Shown here in pieces: positions 61,329 to 64,000 of a stretch of DNA of 64,000 nucleotides (positions within the stretch are counted from its first letter, which is position 1; every line of letters begins with the position of its first letter). The DNA is from Empedobacter brevis_A (lineage in GTDB: Bacteria > Bacteroidota > Bacteroidia > Flavobacteriales > Weeksellaceae), in contig NZ_CBCPHV010000001.1 of the NCBI RefSeq assembly GCF_965118635.1, positions 310,001-374,000 on the forward strand, in the 5' to 3' direction. The notes beneath the pieces are model-generated. The model was given only the letters and a program-made list of their open reading frames with translations, did not search any database and was not told where the DNA came from. The translations under genes were made by a program, and so were the position numbers.

Positions 61329-62120
61329 ATGATACCCAAAATAATCCATTATTGTTGGTTTGGGAACAACCCAAAACCAAAAATTGTAGAAGATTGTATC
61401 TTAAGTTGGAAAAAATATTTACCAGATTATGATATAATAGAATGGAATGAAAATAATTTTGATGTATTTCAAAATGAATTTGTTAAAACAGCTTATGACA
61501 ATAAAAAATGGGCATTTGTTTCAGATTTTGCAAGAGCTAAAGCCTTATATGAAAACGGGGGGTTTTATCTTGATACAGATATGGAAGTGAAAAATACATT
61601 GAATGATTTTCTTCACCATAGAGCTGTTTGCGGTTTTGAAATAAAAGGAATTCCATATTCAGCTTTTTGGGGAGTTGAAAAAGAGCATGTTTTAGCAAAA
61701 AAAATAATGGAATATTATACAACTTCTGAATATAAAGAAGAACCTAATACAGCTATTTTTTCAAGAATGTTAGTGAAAGATTTTGGAGCTGATGCAGACA
61801 GAGATGAGTATCAAGAATTAAAAGAAGGAATTGCACTATATCCATCAACTTATTTTTCTTTAGATTTACCTATAAATTATGTAACTCATCATTTTTCTGG
61901 CTCATGGCATGACAGTTGGACATATGAGAGAAACACTTATAAAGAAATGGTTAATATGTATGGTTTGTTAAACCGATTACTTGAAGATAAATATTCTAAA
62001 GAGAAAATAAAAAACGTGGTTTATAATCACCAAATAATAGGAATTAACGAAGTTTTAGATAAAATTCCAACGCGTTACATATTTAACTATCTTGTAAATA
62101 AAATTCTGAAAAGAAAATGA
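61329..62120 (+). CDS. Glycosyltransferase, GT32-like (capsular polysaccharide synthesis type)
   Basis: The 263-residue enzyme starts IPKIIHYCWFGNNPKP, the signature of GT32 sugar-transferring proteins, with DFARAKALYENGGFYLDTD carrying the D-x-D metal site (about 62-80) and HHFSGSW near the C-terminal half. It starts eight bases after the phosphoethanolamine-transferase-like gene and overlaps the next gene by four bases. Confidence 0.9.
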   Translation: MIPKIIHYCWFGNNPKPKIVEDCILSWKKYLPDYDIIEWNENNFDVFQNEFVKTAYDNKKWAFVSDFARAKALYENGGFYLDTDMEVKNTLNDFLHHRAVCGFEIKGIPYSAFWGVEKEHVLAKKIMEYYTTSEYKEEPNTAIFSRMLVKDFGADADRDEYQELKEGIALYPSTYFSLDLPINYVTHHFSGSWHDSWTYERNTYKEMVNMYGLLNRLLEDKYSKEKIKNVVYNHQIIGINEVLDKIPTRYIFNYLVNKILKRK

Positions 62121-62788
62121 TAATAGGTAAAGGTTTAATAGCTTCATTATTTACAGAAGTAAATTCTGATGAGGTTGTACTTTTTGCTTCTGGGGTTTCT
62201 AATTCTTCTGAAACTAGAGAAGAAGAGTTTCTTCGTGAACAAAATTTGGTAGAAAAAACTTTAACGGAAAATGTTGGTAAATTATTTGTTTATTTCAGCA
62301 CATGTTCTATTTACGATTCATCTAAATACAATTCACCATATGTGCTTCATAAACTTCATATCGAAGAAATTATAAAACAAAAAGCTAAAAATTATCTTAT
62401 TCTTCGCGTAAGTAATGCTGTAGGAAAAGGAGGGAATCCTAATTTGTTAATGAATTATTTGCATCATCAAATTATTGATAATAAAGAATTAATAGTACAT
62501 AAGAATGCAACTAGAAACTTGATAGATGTTGAAGATGTAAAGAATATTACGCTGAAATATATTGCTTCAAAAGATTGGAATAAAATCATCAATGTAGCAT
62601 ACACAGAGAATTTTAATATCCCAGAAATTATAGAAGCTTTTGAACAAACTCTAAATAAAAAAACTAAGAAAAATATTCAAAATAAAGGAGAACATTATTC
62701 AATTGATACTCATGAGTTAGATTATGAGTTTATGTTAAAAAATAAGAAGGAATACTTGAAAAATTTAATTGATAAATATTATGAATAA
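62117..62788 (+). CDS. Short NAD-dependent epimerase/dehydratase-like protein
   Basis: The 223-residue protein has a shortened Rossmann start (MIIGKGLIAS), FVYFSTCSIYDSS (active Ser/Thr strand), the YVLHK dyad (Tyr and Lys of Y-x-x-x-K), RVSNAVGKGGNP and NLIDVEDV. It is shorter than typical 300-residue family members, lacking most of the C-terminal substrate domain, as in some capsule-locus reductases. The substrate is unknown. It overlaps the genes on both sides. Confidence 0.8.
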   Translation: MIIGKGLIASLFTEVNSDEVVLFASGVSNSSETREEEFLREQNLVEKTLTENVGKLFVYFSTCSIYDSSKYNSPYVLHKLHIEEIIKQKAKNYLILRVSNAVGKGGNPNLLMNYLHHQIIDNKELIVHKNATRNLIDVEDVKNITLKYIASKDWNKIINVAYTENFNIPEIIEAFEQTLNKKTKKNIQNKGEHYSIDTHELDYEFMLKNKKEYLKNLIDKYYE

Positions 62789-63707
62789 TAAATTAGCAAT
62801 TGTAATTCCTTATTATAAATTAACATATCTTGAAGAAACACTGATTTCATTAAAGAATCAAACAGATCAAAGATTTAATTTATATATAGGTGATGATTGT
62901 AGCCCTGAAAATCCATCTGAATTAATTGAAAAATATTCAGACATTATAAAAATATATAAAAGATTTGATACAAATATAGGAGGTATGTATCTTACTAAGC
63001 AATGGGAAAGATGTATTGATAATCTTGTTGAAGATGAAGAATGGATAATGTTATTATGTGATGATGATTTATTGGATGTAAATATTGTTGAAGAATTTTA
63101 TAATCTAATATCTAATAGACCATCATTGAATGAAAATGTTATAAAATATGCTACTCGTATTGTAAATGAAGATGGGTCTAAAATTTTAAGTGAAAATATA
63201 AATAATAATTTAGAAAATTCGATCCATTATTTAGTAAAAAAAATATTAAACCAAAAAAGAAGTACACTGAGTGAACATGTATTTAAAAATGAAGTGTATA
63301 AGATAAAAAAATTTAAAGAATTTGAATTAGCTTTTGGTTCTGATGATGTTGCATGGGTAGATTTTACATCTGGAGGTAATTTTTATTGTATTAATAATGC
63401 CTTTGTTAATTACAGGAAGTCAATATTATCAATTAGTAATAATCAAGATAATAAAATTAAGAAAATTAAGAAAAGGAAAATGAATGGTATAATAGATTCA
63501 TATACTTATATTTTAAAAAAATATTCAAGAAATATTGATATGTATCAGAGATTAGTAATCTCAAAAAAAATATACCATTATAATAGAGCATTGAATTCAA
63601 AAAAATATCAAAACCAATTACGTTTTATTGTTTTTTTAAGTAGAATAATTGGAATGAAAGAAACATTGAAAATTATAATGAATAATAAATTCTATTATGA
63701 AAAATGA
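62781..63707 (+). CDS. Glycosyltransferase family 2
   Basis: The protein has 308 residues from the ATG at 62781 (MNNKLAIVIPYYKL), eight bases inside the preceding gene; an upstream TTG start is possible but less likely. It has GDDCSPENPSEL, NIGGMYLTKQWERCID and the metal-binding LLCDDDLLDVN (about 92-102). It ends within the start of the next, truncated gene. Confidence 0.88.
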   Translation: MNNKLAIVIPYYKLTYLEETLISLKNQTDQRFNLYIGDDCSPENPSELIEKYSDIIKIYKRFDTNIGGMYLTKQWERCIDNLVEDEEWIMLLCDDDLLDVNIVEEFYNLISNRPSLNENVIKYATRIVNEDGSKILSENINNNLENSIHYLVKKILNQKRSTLSEHVFKNEVYKIKKFKEFELAFGSDDVAWVDFTSGGNFYCINNAFVNYRKSILSISNNQDNKIKKIKKRKMNGIIDSYTYILKKYSRNIDMYQRLVISKKIYHYNRALNSKKYQNQLRFIVFLSRIIGMKETLKIIMNNKFYYEK

Positions 63708-64000
63708 TCAAAAAAGAATAGCAATATTAACATATGGAAAGGATAAGCCTTTAGGAAATTTTTCTAAAGGATATATAGAGGATCTTCCGTATAAAAAAAT
63801 AGTATTGTTTGGTGGGATTGTACCTTTTCTAGTTTTAGGAACTCCTAAGTGGAAGCAAAAGTTAATTAGATATACAATTACTTTATATGCATTTAATAAT
63901 CAGCGTAAAATAGATAAATTAATTGAGAAAAGATTAGATTATTTATTAAGAAAATATAAAATAGATTGTGGTTTAGCAGAGTTTTTAAATACTGGAGCTT
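63697..64000 (+). CDS. Probable glycosyltransferase, N-terminal part, cut by window end
   Basis: The frame starts ATG at 63697, overlapping the previous gene by 11 bases, and stays open to the window end (101 codons). It reads MKNDQKRIAILTYGKDKPLG, then LPYKKIVLFGG, and ends DCGLAEFLNTGA. The last part resembles the acceptor-domain start of GT4-type enzymes (LAE-x-x-x-TGA). Its place at the end of a glycosyltransferase operon fits, but only the N-terminus is visible. Confidence 0.6.
   Translation, partial: MKNDQKRIAILTYGKDKPLGNFSKGYIEDLPYKKIVLFGGIVPFLVLGTPKWKQKLIRYTITLYAFNNQRKIDKLIEKRLDYLLRKYKIDCGLAEFLNTGA

Overview
The window is chromosomal DNA of a low-GC Bacteroidota bacterium, most likely family Weeksellaceae (an Empedobacter- or Chryseobacterium-like flavobacterium; the genus is a guess). 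The evidence is a type IX secretion plug protein, three GLPGLI-family proteins, a TonB-dependent outer-membrane receptor with a carboxypeptidase-regulatory-like N-terminus, start sites without Shine-Dalgarno sequences, and several promoters of the Bacteroidota form TTG-N(17-23)-TAnnTTTG.

Layout. 1-6.8 kb: end of a T9SS plug gene, a superfamily 2 helicase with predicted membrane helices, and a co-translated pair of unrecognised exported proteins. 7-12 kb: proline catabolism (pruA), a cation diffusion facilitator, ompW and an acyl-CoA dehydrogenase. 11.9-26.9 kb: the information-processing core, in order rpsU, xerC, hpf, tRNA-Thr/Tyr/Gly, tuf, tRNA-Trp, secE, nusG, rplK, rplA, rplJ, rplL, rpoB, rpoC and a DUF3467 gene. 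27-35.3 kb: a 2-oxo acid dehydrogenase E2, small envelope proteins, an HtrA protease, dapF-mltG and a berberine-bridge-type flavoprotein. 35.3-42.1 kb (minus strand): a TonB-type receptor, three GLPGLI proteins, pncA and a DUF6624 lipoprotein. 42.2-46.1 kb (minus): a glycosyltransferase, a LpxL-like acyltransferase, an RluA pseudouridine synthase, a four-helix-bundle protein and panB.

46.4-64 kb (plus strand) is a surface-polysaccharide locus: ugd and rfbB make activated sugars; a Wzm/Wzt-type ABC exporter follows; then an aminotransferase, an acetyltransferase, a fold-type II PLP enzyme and an ATP-grasp ligase that probably build an unusual modified sugar; then at least eight glycosyltransferases, a phosphoethanolamine-transferase-like enzyme with a decayed copy in front of it, and a small epimerase-like protein. 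The locus runs off the right edge. From about 48.7 kb the DNA is visibly more AT-rich and uses AGA and ATA codons far more than the ribosomal block, as expected for an exchangeable O-antigen or capsule locus.

The most interesting non-coding signals are: (a) three places where a promoter is nested in or against the terminator hairpin of the preceding gene (pruA/CDF, rpsU/xerC, hpf/tRNA); (b) a four-helix-bundle gene bracketed by inverted G-rich GTTAAGG repeats between panB and the rluA-like gene, which looks like a small inserted cassette; (c) a remnant gene at 59.5 kb carrying the same leader as the intact transferase after it; (d) a 40-bp near-perfect palindrome between divergent ompW and acyl-CoA dehydrogenase; and (e) a promoter placed so that the lipoprotein mRNA at 3258 may be leaderless.
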